A stretch of DNA of 39,777 bases from Pseudostreptobacillus hongkongensis (GCF_001559795.1 NZ_LOHY01000121.1:1-39777), one strand, 5' to 3'; numbered from the stretch's first letter, positions 1-7,255 are shown. Notes: generated by a model from the sequence alone, not told the origin. Program-made: numbers and translations.

Positions 1-1
1 A

Positions 2-328
2 AGTATTAAAAGTGATTTTATTAGAACAAGAATATTTTATTGTGATAAGGCAATGCCAACTCAAAAACCTAATATTGAAAATATACATAGATTGATAAGA
101 AGATTTTTACCTAAAGGGGTAGATTTATCTAATTATTCACAAGATGATATGAATTTTATAGTATCAAATATTAATAGTTTGTATAAACCTAAATATAAAA
201 ATAAATCCCCTATAGAGCTATTTAAAGAAAGATTTTCAAAAATCATTCTTGACAAATTATCTATAGAGGAAATAGCTTGTGAAGATATAATAGTTTACAC
301 AAGCTACCACAAAATATCAAAAATATGA
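2..328 (+). CDS. IS30-family transposase, C-terminal part (5' end outside window)
   Basis: The reading frame is open from base 2 and enters the window mid-gene, so the apparent ATG at 53 is internal. About 108 residues are visible. They contain the IS30 catalytic-core signature: a D in YCDKAMPTQKPNIEN, followed by HRLIRRFLPKGVDLS, which matches the family pattern (D...ExxNxxxRxxxPKGTDLS). The catalytic E is in NIEN. The C-terminus shows the usual YKPKYKNKSPIELF stretch, close to the NxRPRKxLxxxTPxExF motif of the family. The enzyme would cut and join IS ends by a DDE mechanism. Nothing visible within the fragment is broken; whether the upstream part is intact cannot be seen. Confidence 0.85.
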   Translation, partial: SIKSDFIRTRIFYCDKAMPTQKPNIENIHRLIRRFLPKGVDLSNYSQDDMNFIVSNINSLYKPKYKNKSPIELFKERFSKIILDKLSIEEIACEDIIVYTSYHKISKI

Positions 329-358
329 TAGCATATTTTAAAAGAAAATAAAATATGA

Positions 359-379
359 TTTTGTGAATTTGGGGTTTAC
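359..379 (+). repeat. Second copy of the IS terminal-repeat motif
   Basis: The 21 bases beginning ttttgtgaattt and ending gtttac resemble the presumed terminal repeat at 399-420 (ttttgtgcatttt...ctttac), in the same orientation and 40 bases upstream. It may be a duplicated transposase-binding site inside the IS end, or the end of a second, nested element. Confidence 0.4.
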
Positions 380-443
380 AAAAAAATTAATTTAAAAATT
401 TTGTGCATTTTAAACTTTACACTCCAATGTAATCTAAGCATAC

Positions 444-472
444 TAGAAAAATTCATATTTGTGTGTTATAAT
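444..472 (+). promoter_or_regulatory. Promoter of the HTH/HNH/AAA+ cassette
   Basis: An extended -10, TGTTATAAT (TATAAT at 467-472), lies 40 bases upstream of the HTH gene, with a weak -35 (TAGAAA, 444-449) at 17-base spacing. It starts only 24 bases beyond the IS end at 420. No other promoter is evident before 5477, so it may drive the whole cassette. Confidence 0.55.
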
Positions 473-511
473 AAATCATTTGATTAGTGAAATTTATTGA
501 GGGGTGAACAT

Positions 512-721
512 ATGCTAAAAAATAACATTGAAGTTGATGTAAAAGTTAAGTGCATCAAGGCTGGAATGACCCAGGCACAAGTGGCGGAAAAGGTTGGTAC
601 TACCAGCTCATATGTAAACCGTATTGTTAAGAAAAAAGAAGGTGTAGTTAATAAAACTTTTGTGCAAATGATGGAAGCACTTGGTTATGATATTGAGCTT
701 ACCTTTGTTAAAAGAAAATAG
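512..721 (+). CDS. Small XRE-type HTH DNA-binding protein
   Basis: The protein has 69 residues. It consists almost entirely of one helix-turn-helix: AGMTQAQVAEKVGTTSSYVNRIVKKKEG is a textbook Cro/C1 (XRE) recognition fold, followed by a short FVQMMEALGYDIELTFV tail of the kind seen in regulators of mobile elements. The ATG at 512 is chosen over an in-frame TTG at 497 because GAGGGG (499-504) sits at ideal spacing before it. Base composition is clearly richer in G and C than the chromosomal genes further right, matching the next four genes. It is most likely the autoregulator of the cassette, placed first in the putative operon. The operator was not identified. Confidence 0.85.
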   Translation: MLKNNIEVDVKVKCIKAGMTQAQVAEKVGTTSSYVNRIVKKKEGVVNKTFVQMMEALGYDIELTFVKRK

Positions 722-763
722 TTAAAAAGGAAACATAATGAATTAAGAGAGGAATGTAATCTT

Positions 764-2461
764 ATGAATGGACAAGAAAAAGAAAATGCAGTTATAGAGG
801 ATAAAGAAACTCTTGCTTTTGAAGATTTTGATTTAGATTCATTGGAAAATCAATTAGAGGAAGAATTAGAAAGTCAACTTTCTGATTTAGAATTTATAAA
901 AAGTGAAAAAGAAAAAATAGGAAATCCAGATGCTTTGGGTAAGGTTGTAATGGACGAGGTTTGGAAACAGTTTACCAACCAAATTGGCCTTGAAGTAACT
1001 AATGAAACTCTTATTCAAAAGTATGATAGAGAGCATCCAGAAACATATGAAGAAGTTGGTAAAACTGTTATGCAAGATCAAAAGTATAAAGATGCCAACA
1101 AAGCTATGAAGGAAAAACAAAAGGCTGGAAATCTTAAAGATGAATATACAGGAAAAGATTTGAAACAAAATGATAGTGCTAATTTGGATCATGTTGTATC
1201 TAAAAAAGAGTTATATGAAAACAAGAGGAGAAGACAAGCTGGTATTCAAACAGAAGATTTAGCCAATAAGGATGAAAATCTAAAGCCTACAAATGAGTCA
1301 TTGAATAAGAGTAAAAATGCGAAAAGTATAGATGATTACCTAAGAACGCATGAGGAAAGAAAAAAGAGTTTAATTGAACAAAATGAAAAAAAAAATAAAA
1401 AAATAGATGAATCGAATATGTCAGATCTAGAAAAACAAAAGGCAAAAGAAAAAAACAATAAACGCCTTCAAGATAAGTTAGATGCTAATGAAGAATTAAT
1501 GAAAAAGGCTGATAAAGAAGCCAGAAAAGCAATTAATAACGATATTATCAAAGGGGTTGCCAAGGAAACTGCGAAGAAGGCTGGAAAAGACGCTCTAAAG
1601 GTCATGGCTATTCAGGCACTTTCTGCTATGCTAAAAGAAATTATAAATGCACTTGTGAGATTCTTTAAATCAACTTCAAAATCATTTAAAGAATTTTTGG
1701 GGGAAATGAAAAATGCAGTAAAGAATTTCTTTTCTAAAATCTCAAGTTTTTTTAGAGCAGGTGCTAATTCTGTAGTTGGTACAATAGTTACTGAAATCTT
1801 TGGTCCAGTAGTGAGTATGTTTAAGAAACTAGCAAGTTTCATTAAACAAAGCATTTCCTCTTTTATGGAGGCCATACGCTACTTAAGAGATAAAAATAAT
1901 GCTAATAAACCATTTAGCATTAAAGTTCTAGAGATAGGAAAAATTTTCTCTGCTGGTATAATGGCTGGTGGTGCTTTAGTTTTAGGCGAAGTGTTTGAAA
2001 AAATGTTGTTATCAGTTCCTTTTATGGCAATAGAGATTCCTTTGTTTGGAACACTTGCTAATATTTTTGGTTTGTTTTTTGCAGCAATACTATGTGGCGT
2101 TTTAGGCGCTATTATAATGAATCTCCTAGACAAGACTATGGCGAATAGAAACAGAGAAATAGCCTCAAAAAACATAGTTGTAAAAGGGAATGAAATTCTT
2201 ACTACACAGAAAAAAATGCAAGTTGTAAATGAAATTCAACTTGAAAATGCAAAGGGACGAGCCAGCTCAAATATTTCAGATAGACATAAAGAAGCTGGAA
2301 ATGTAATGAAGGAAGCGTATAGCAACATAATGGAAGAATTCGTTTCTGATTTTTCGGATGCTGATATTGCAACTGTAATTGATGAAGAAGATATAAAAAC
2401 AAATGGTGAAATCGATAAAATCAGTGATGATTTAGATGATTTACTTAATAGCTTAGACTAA
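764..2461 (+). CDS. Membrane protein with HNH-like nuclease motif and charged N-terminus
   Basis: No named family is recognised for this 565-residue protein. Residues 1-120 are acidic and helical. Residues 128-185 carry an HNH-like pattern: YTGKDL, then LDH (D142-H143), an Asn in ENL (N172) and N181-K-S-K. This is the beta-beta-alpha arrangement of Cys-less HNH endonucleases. Residues 190-260 are highly charged coiled coil. Residues 270-375 form amphipathic helices. Two hydrophobic hairpin segments (about 393-412 and 425-455) look transmembrane. The last 60 residues (505-563) closely resemble the end of the next protein. A plausible role is a membrane-bound nuclease effector. ATG 764 follows AGAGAGG. 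Nuclease activity is inference from spacing and motif only. Confidence 0.75.
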   Translation: MNGQEKENAVIEDKETLAFEDFDLDSLENQLEEELESQLSDLEFIKSEKEKIGNPDALGKVVMDEVWKQFTNQIGLEVTNETLIQKYDREHPETYEEVGKTVMQDQKYKDANKAMKEKQKAGNLKDEYTGKDLKQNDSANLDHVVSKKELYENKRRRQAGIQTEDLANKDENLKPTNESLNKSKNAKSIDDYLRTHEERKKSLIEQNEKKNKKIDESNMSDLEKQKAKEKNNKRLQDKLDANEELMKKADKEARKAINNDIIKGVAKETAKKAGKDALKVMAIQALSAMLKEIINALVRFFKSTSKSFKEFLGEMKNAVKNFFSKISSFFRAGANSVVGTIVTEIFGPVVSMFKKLASFIKQSISSFMEAIRYLRDKNNANKPFSIKVLEIGKIFSAGIMAGGALVLGEVFEKMLLSVPFMAIEIPLFGTLANIFGLFFAAILCGVLGAIIMNLLDKTMANRNREIASKNIVVKGNEILTTQKKMQVVNEIQLENAKGRASSNISDRHKEAGNVMKEAYSNIMEEFVSDFSDADIATVIDEEDIKTNGEIDKISDDLDDLLNSLD

Positions 2462-2474
2462 GGGGGTATTCAAG

Positions 2475-2864
2475 ATTAAAAAACTATTTGTAGGTGCAAT
2501 TCTTGTTGGCTTGGCAGCAAGTGCATATTTTGTATTTAAGAATAAGAAGAAAGAAAATGTTTCTTCACAGCCGAAAAGAGATTATTCAAAGCCTAGTCCA
2601 GAGGCTGAGAAACCTATAGTTCCATATGACTCGGATGGAATAAAAGAAATATATGAGGCAAAGGAAATTAGTGCACAGTCTGTTTATGAAAGACATACTG
2701 AGGCTGCTAGTGTTATGGCTGATGCATTTAAAAATATTATGGAAAGTATTGATCCTATTGAAAATGATGATGCGTCAGTTGATGCTGTTATTGATACTAA
2801 GGATGTTGAAATAATCCAGGAATTAGATTCGTTATCTGACGAATTTGATGAATTATTGAAGTAG
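2475..2864 (+). CDS. Small membrane-anchored protein sharing a C-terminal tail with the upstream gene
   Basis: The 129-residue protein is unrecognised. I place the start at an ATT (2475): this gives an N-terminal membrane anchor (KKLFVGAILVGLAASAYFVF) and puts GGGGG (2462-2466) at the right distance. A TTG at 2511 would cut the anchor in half and has no Shine-Dalgarno sequence. After a Pro/Lys-rich linker, residues 71-128 match residues 505-562 of the preceding protein: RHxEAxxVMxxAxxNIME, then VIDxxD, then SDxxDxLL. The shared tail suggests both proteins bind the same partner, for example the coiled-coil or AAA+ protein encoded downstream. The rare ATT codon may keep expression low, or may be a mutated ATG. 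Confidence 0.75.
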   Translation: MKKLFVGAILVGLAASAYFVFKNKKKENVSSQPKRDYSKPSPEAEKPIVPYDSDGIKEIYEAKEISAQSVYERHTEAASVMADAFKNIMESIDPIENDDASVDAVIDTKDVEIIQELDSLSDEFDELLK

Positions 2865-2879
2865 GAGGTTGTCTATATA

Positions 2880-4181
2880 ATGAATGAACTAGAAATAAAA
2901 AGACATAGCTTTGATGTGGCTAAAAATCGTCTTAAAGAATTCTCTGAAAAAAAAGAGTCGAAATTAGTTATTAGAAGTGTTGAAACTAGAGCTGGCTTAT
3001 TTGGGCTTGTAAATCACAAAGTTACAGGACGTGAATTAAATGAACGATTGGAATCCATTCAGGGCCACCTGATTGATTTGAACAGAACTAATAATAAAAC
3101 TATCAAGGAGTTTAGAGAGGTATATAATGCTTTAGATGCTTTGGACAAGGATTACATTACAAGCATTGTTGCTAATGTTAAGGCAATTGAAAAGACAAGT
3201 AATGATGTTAGAGAACAACAAAAAACTCTAAAGCAGCATAATGAAAAACTTGCCACACAGCAGAATAAGCTGGATACTCATCAAACTGAAATTGATAAAA
3301 ATATTGAAAACATGAAGAAAATCATTACAACATTAAAGAATTTCAAAGAAAAACTGGATGGTTTTCAACATCTTTCTGATATCGATAAAATATGGTCTGA
3401 CTGCAAAACTATGAGAAATGACGTGCAAGTTGTTTCTGATAGCATTGTGGCTTTAGCAAAGAAATCCAAGAATGATATTGAAACTGCTAATACAAAAAAT
3501 AAGGCATTACTTAATCAAGTAAATAAAGAAATCATAGACCTTCAAAAAAAATCCAAAACCTATATGGATTTCTTTTCAGACTTGTCAAAAAAGGCTGATA
3601 GCACAGCAAATCTTCTAGACAAACAAATACCTGTAATTCAAGATACTGCAGGTTTTGTAAGTCAAATGAAAGAACTTTCTCATTTGAATGATGTTGACTT
3701 TATTTGGGAAGATGTAAATAAAGCTATTGTTGACATTAATAATCTTGAAAATGAATTGTTGACGGTAAAGGTTACCTTTCAGGAGATTCAGGAGCATATT
3801 ATAAAAATTGAAAGTTTCATCGATGTATTGAATGGTTATGACCACTTAAAAGATATTGACCAAATTTGGAATGATTTGGATGATGCTAAAACTAATATTG
3901 TGGACTTGTTTAAGTTGGCAGACGATTGTAATAAACAACTTCAAACATATCAAACCACTGTAGATAGCCTTAAGGTAGAAAACAAAAAACAAGATGAAAA
4001 AATCAATGGACTTTCAGAGGGGTTAACAGAAATGAATGATTTTAGTCAGGCCAATAGAAACTTAATTGAAGAATTGCAATTTTTTAGAAATAGCATTGAT
4101 ACGATAGAACATGTTTCAGATATTGATTTTATGTGGGTACAAGGAAATATGTTGAAAGAGAACCTTGAAGATGCTATATAG
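2880..4181 (+). CDS. Coiled-coil protein with four HxxDxDxxW repeats (probably frameshifted before its C-terminal anchor)
   Basis: The 433 residues are almost entirely helical and coiled-coil. A repeated signature H-(L/V)-x-D-(I/V)-D-x-(I/M)-W occurs at residues 164-172, 268-276, 322-330 and 411-419, each followed by a helical stretch rich in D, N and K. This looks like a repeat scaffold rather than an enzyme. The N-terminus (residues 30-110) is a separate conserved-looking helical domain containing RAGLFGLVNHKVTGRELNERL. The ATG at 2880 follows AGGAGG (2863-2868). The frame stops at 4181 shortly after the fourth repeat. The +1 frame then continues with the expected helical segment and a membrane anchor (4156-4365), so the gene is probably split by a frameshift. 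No family assignment is made. Confidence 0.8.
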   Translation: MNELEIKRHSFDVAKNRLKEFSEKKESKLVIRSVETRAGLFGLVNHKVTGRELNERLESIQGHLIDLNRTNNKTIKEFREVYNALDALDKDYITSIVANVKAIEKTSNDVREQQKTLKQHNEKLATQQNKLDTHQTEIDKNIENMKKIITTLKNFKEKLDGFQHLSDIDKIWSDCKTMRNDVQVVSDSIVALAKKSKNDIETANTKNKALLNQVNKEIIDLQKKSKTYMDFFSDLSKKADSTANLLDKQIPVIQDTAGFVSQMKELSHLNDVDFIWEDVNKAIVDINNLENELLTVKVTFQEIQEHIIKIESFIDVLNGYDHLKDIDQIWNDLDDAKTNIVDLFKLADDCNKQLQTYQTTVDSLKVENKKQDEKINGLSEGLTEMNDFSQANRNLIEELQFFRNSIDTIEHVSDIDFMWVQGNMLKENLEDAI

Positions 4182-4365
4182 TAGTATTTTAAGTCTAAAA
4201 GACAAAACATCCGAAATGGATAAAGATATAACTGATAAGTCTAAAGAAACATCTGAGAAGATAGCTATTTTAGAAACAAAGTTAAAGTATGCTTATTACG
4301 TTGCAGGAGGAGCTTTGGGACTTGCTGTGATTGAGTTGATACTTGCTTTGACTGGGGTGATTTAA
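4156..4365 (+). CDS. C-terminal membrane-anchor segment of the coiled-coil protein (+1 frame)
   Basis: This open frame continues the preceding protein after the stop at 4181. A helical stretch (LKDKTSEMDKDITDKSKETS) runs into one transmembrane segment (AYYVAGGALGLAVIELILAL). The only in-frame starts (TTG 4165, ATG 4171) have at best an AAAGAGA (4154-4160) as ribosome site. The stop overlaps the next gene (TTTAATGG). It could be the lost C-terminus of the 433-aa protein after a frameshift within 4156-4181, the product of programmed +1 frameshifting, or a separate 64-66 residue tail-anchored protein. I favour a frameshift of an approximately 495-residue tail-anchored protein. Confidence 0.6.
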   Translation, partial: KRTLKMLYSSILSLKDKTSEMDKDITDKSKETSEKIAILETKLKYAYYVAGGALGLAVIELILALTGVI

Positions 4366-5477
4366 TGGAAAAGTATGTAAAAGTGCTGAATAATATTGCA
4401 TCAACATTGGACGCTATGACATTTTCAGGTGGAGAAATCATTCGTCTTGCAAATGGAATTACAGATGAAAACGATAGTGAAAAATCAACAATTGCCTTGT
4501 TAAAACAAATCAATATAATAGTAGATTCTGAAGATTATACAAAAGAAATAAAACATGTCGTAGCCGCTCTAAGAAATAGCATTATTGAGTATTATGGTTA
4601 TAAGAGACTTATTGAGATTTGCAATAAAGAAAAACAAAATAGAGAACCAGAAGATAAACGCTCACTACAAGATTTGCTTGCTGAATTGAATGCACTTGTT
4701 GGTCTCAAAAGTGTTAAGGAAAAAGTTAACAACTTGATTGCATATCAAAAAGTTCAAAAGCTACGTAGAGAAAATAATTTACATTCCTCAAAGAACACTT
4801 TGCATTTAGCATTTACCGGAAACCCAGGTACAGGAAAAACTACTGTTGCTAGAATTGTTGGAAGAATTTATAAAGAAATCGGTTTGTTATCAAATGGTCA
4901 TTTTGTGGAGGTTTCCAGAACAGACTTAATCGCAGGATATCAAGGACAAACAGCACTAAAGGTCAAATCTGTTATTGAAAAAGCAAAAGGTGGTGTTTTG
5001 TTTATTGATGAGGCATATAGTATTACTGAAAATGAGAATTCCGATTCTTACGGAAAAGAATGTCTTACAGAACTAACGAAAGCTTTGGAAGATTATAGAG
5101 ATGACTTGGTTGTAATTGTTGCTGGTTATACCGAACCAATGAATCAGTTTTTTGAATCGAATCCTGGACTGAAATCTAGATTTAATACGTTTATCGAATT
5201 TGAAGATTATTCATCAGAAGAACTATATGACATTTTATTGAGTATTTGCAAAGTAAACGACTATAAGATTGCTGAGCCTGCAGAACAGATTATCAGAGAA
5301 TATTTAACAATGATTGTTACAGAGAAAAGTGATAATTTTGCAAATGGCCGTATGGTAAGAAATCTGTATGATGATCTAGTAATGAATCATGCAAGAAGAG
5401 TCGTTCAATTAGAAAATCCTCAATTTGAGGACTTATCAACTGTTATTGTAGAAGATTTCTCAGTGAATAATAAATGA
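4365..5477 (+). CDS. AAA+ ATPase of the CbbX/SpoVK class
   Basis: A 370-residue protein. Residues 1-105 are a helical partner-binding domain without a recognised family. Residues 106-360 are a classic CbbX/SpoVK-type AAA+ module: LVGLKSVKEKV at the front, Walker A GNPGTGKTT (152-160), pore-loop aromatic in GYQGQT (Y192), Walker B VLFIDEAY (211-218), sensor region VIVAGY (250-255) and arginine-finger segment NPGLKSRFN (R272). Such ATPases act as hexameric remodelers that pull on protein tails. The ATG overlaps the stop of the previous frame, so translation is coupled. In this cassette it may remodel the coiled-coil protein or the two proteins with the shared tail. That partnership is inferred only from gene order. 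Confidence 0.9.
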   Translation: MEKYVKVLNNIASTLDAMTFSGGEIIRLANGITDENDSEKSTIALLKQINIIVDSEDYTKEIKHVVAALRNSIIEYYGYKRLIEICNKEKQNREPEDKRSLQDLLAELNALVGLKSVKEKVNNLIAYQKVQKLRRENNLHSSKNTLHLAFTGNPGTGKTTVARIVGRIYKEIGLLSNGHFVEVSRTDLIAGYQGQTALKVKSVIEKAKGGVLFIDEAYSITENENSDSYGKECLTELTKALEDYRDDLVVIVAGYTEPMNQFFESNPGLKSRFNTFIEFEDYSSEELYDILLSICKVNDYKIAEPAEQIIREYLTMIVTEKSDNFANGRMVRNLYDDLVMNHARRVVQLENPQFEDLSTVIVEDFSVNNK

Positions 5478-5516
5478 TGATATGTTCCCACGAACAGAAA
5501 ATACATTTGATATTTT

Positions 5517-5575
5517 TGCACGGAGTGTTGATATTTAAAATGTCACTATGTTAGCAATGTCATACACTCGTGCCA
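5517..5575 (+). repeat. Imperfect inverted repeat in the gene-free gap after the AAA+ gene
   Basis: TGCACGGAGTGTTGATAT (5517-5534) and ATGTCATACACTCGTGCCA (5557-5575) are imperfectly complementary around a roughly 20-base centre. The gap lies between the cassette and the recombinase remnant. It could be a recombinase binding or attachment site, or just an RNA hairpin. There is no coding potential in 5478-5739. Confidence 0.35.
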
Positions 5576-5622
5576 TGTAGAAACTGTAACGCTTCTAAGT
5601 GCTATTAAATAATGGTTTAGAA

Positions 5623-5657
5623 CTATCGCTTAATTTTTAAGTGATAGCTTTATTTTT
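5623..5657 (+). terminator. Rho-independent terminator of the cassette
   Basis: CTATCGCTT (5623-5631) pairs with AAGTGATAG (5639-5647), nine pairs with one G-U, around a 7-base loop. A T-rich run (TTTATTTTT) follows. It lies about 150 bases past the AAA+ stop, in the right place to end the cassette transcript. Confidence 0.7.
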
Positions 5658-5739
5658 AAAAATAAAATACTATATGTATAGTACTAAAATATAAAATGTT
5701 AGAAAAAACTAAAAATATTTTTAAAAGAAATATGAGCAT

Positions 5740-6532
5740 ATGAATAAAGGGAAAGATACACACGCACATCTGTTTTCAGGAATTGTAAAATGTCCGATAT
5801 GTGAAGTGGGAATATTTGGAAACAAGTGTATCAAGAAAAAGAAAGATGGTACAAAGTATAAAGATTTTTATTACTATGGCTGTAAACATAGGCATATGAT
5901 AATAGGTCATAAATGTACTTACAATAAACAAATCAGACAAGTATTGTTAGATGATGCAGTTACTGAGGTAATTATAAAGATAGTAAGCAATCTCAAATTT
6001 GCTTCTATGATGCAAGAAAAAATTAACATGAAGGTAGAACCTCTGAAATAGAAAAGAGATAGATAATTACCAGAAAGAATTGAGGAAGACCTATTCTACG
6101 AAATTTAAGCTAATTGATGAAATAGATAATTTAGATGCTGATGATAAGCACTACAAACGAAGAAAACAGGACTTAGACGATAGACTTTATCGTATGTATG
6201 ATAAGATTGAAGACTTAGAATCATTGTTAATTGATGCGAAAGCAAAGCAACAAACAATAGAAGCTGAAAAACTTACTTGGGATAATATATATAAGATTTT
6301 GATTTATTTTGATAAACTCTACAAGGTAATGAATGATGTAGAGCGTAGACATTTAATTACAGCTTTGATTTCTGAAATTCAAATTTACGAAGAAAAGCAA
6401 TCGAATGGGTAATGGCTAAAATCAATTACTTTTAAACTTCCTATCATCGATGAAAATTTAAATATAGGTTTGGACAATGGTGAGCAAGTTGAATGTGTTA
6501 CTTTATTAAGTAAAGAAATTAGAAAATTATAG
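5740..6532 (+). pseudogene. Large serine recombinase, decayed C-terminal half
   Basis: Three pieces read as one protein. 5740-6051 carries the recombinase zinc-ribbon (HLFSGIVKCPICEVG ... YYYGCKHR ... GHKCTYNK, with Cys pairs), ending MMQEKINMKVEP. After a frameshift, 6080-6412 carries the coiled-coil (YSTKFKLIDEID ... ERRHLITALISEIQIYEEKQ). An in-frame TAA at 6410-6412 then interrupts a further matching stretch (WLKSITFKLPIIDENLNIGL) that runs to TAG at 6530-6532. The N-terminal catalytic domain with its nucleophilic Ser is missing, as is most of the DNA-binding recombinase domain. Intact relatives of about 500-560 residues move ICEs and Tn4451-like elements, so this is probably the dead integrase of the element that brought in the upstream cassette. 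Confidence 0.9.
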
Positions 6533-6543
6533 GAGGAAACTAT

Positions 6544-7173
6544 TTGAAAATTACATTAAAAACAGGAATTTTATCTCTATTAGGAATTTTGATAGTACAA
6601 ATTCTTTCAGGGTTTATATGGGGATTTTTAAGTGCTTTTGGGCATAATGCAGATCTAATTTTAATAATGGGGATATTTAATATAATTTATGCTTTTATCT
6701 TAATTTTAAAATTCAGAAAAAAAGGTGATAAAATATTTGATTTAAAAAAAATAAATTTAATTCAAATAGTTATTGTTATATTTATAGGTATAATGTTAAG
6801 TTTATTTTCACATTATTATACAGAGTTTTTTAATGTTACAGCTAAAAATCAACAAACTATAGAGGAAATGGCTAAGAATAGCAATATAATCGCATTAATA
6901 TTAACTTTAGTTATATCAGCTCCTCTTATAGAAGAATTGGTATTTAGAAAAATATTATTTAATGTCACTAAAAATAAGGTGATTGGTCTAATTATATCTT
7001 CTTTATTATTTGCACTATTACATGATTTCAGTGATCCAAAGTCAATTTTTATTTATTTTGTAATGGGGCTTACATTCGGGGGAGTGTATTATAAAACGGG
7101 ATCTATAGAACTTTCTATGTTAGTTCATTTTGTAAATAACTTAATAGCAGCTATAGGATTATTATATAAATAA
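6544..7173 (+). CDS. CPBP-family (CAAX-like) intramembrane metalloprotease
   Basis: This 209-residue protein is almost wholly hydrophobic. Its three family motifs are all present: EExxxR (E130, E131, R135 in IEELVFRKI), FxxxH (H160 in FALLHDF) and HxxxN (H195, N199 in HFVNN). These residues bind the catalytic metal in the membrane. Bacterial members serve in peptide or bacteriocin self-immunity, signalling or protein processing; the substrate here is unknown. It starts at TTG 6544, 7 bases after a strong AGGAGG (6531-6536) that overlaps the last codon of the recombinase remnant. Codon use is AT-rich like the chromosome, so it may lie just outside the imported block. It ends in its own terminator. 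Confidence 0.9.
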   Translation: MKITLKTGILSLLGILIVQILSGFIWGFLSAFGHNADLILIMGIFNIIYAFILILKFRKKGDKIFDLKKINLIQIVIVIFIGIMLSLFSHYYTEFFNVTAKNQQTIEEMAKNSNIIALILTLVISAPLIEELVFRKILFNVTKNKVIGLIISSLLFALLHDFSDPKSIFIYFVMGLTFGGVYYKTGSIELSMLVHFVNNLIAAIGLLYK

Positions 7174-7192
7174 ATTTATTAATTACAAGTAC

Positions 7193-7221
7193 ATACATCC
7201 AGTATTGGATGTATTTTTTTC
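7193..7221 (+). terminator. Rho-independent terminator after the CPBP gene
   Basis: A perfect 9-bp stem ATACATCCA / TGGATGTAT (7193-7201 and 7206-7214) with a GTAT loop is followed by a run of T. Confidence 0.9.
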
Positions 7222-7255
7222 TTTAAAATTTTGACTTCTTAAATATTTTGTACAA

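Larger units (their letters stand above)
1..420 (+). mobile_element. 3' end of an IS30-type insertion sequence
   Basis: The stretch holds the C-terminal part of an IS30-family transposase followed by about 90 non-coding bases. The non-coding part ends in ttttgtgcattttaaacttt (399-418), then ac. This is a near-perfect inverted match (20 of 22 bases) to the sequence at 39619-39640, so 399-420 is read as the right terminal repeat. A second, related copy sits at 359-379. The left end of the element lies before the window. Calling it IS30 rests on the transposase sequence; the boundary is inferred from the terminal-repeat match. Confidence 0.75.

Noticed and set aside
1612-2402. Several reverse open frames under the HNH-membrane gene
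   Set aside because: Shadows of the + strand gene, no start signals or recognisable domains.
764-2461. Type VII (LXG/WXG) secreted toxin
   Set aside because: No WXG or LXG N-terminal domain, and the chain is membrane-embedded; the AAA+ gene lacks the TPR front of EccA.
5668-5683. TACTATA-TG-TATAGTA palindrome before the recombinase remnant
   Set aside because: A 7-bp inverted repeat in very AT-rich DNA; could be an operator but there is no gene start signal to tie it to.
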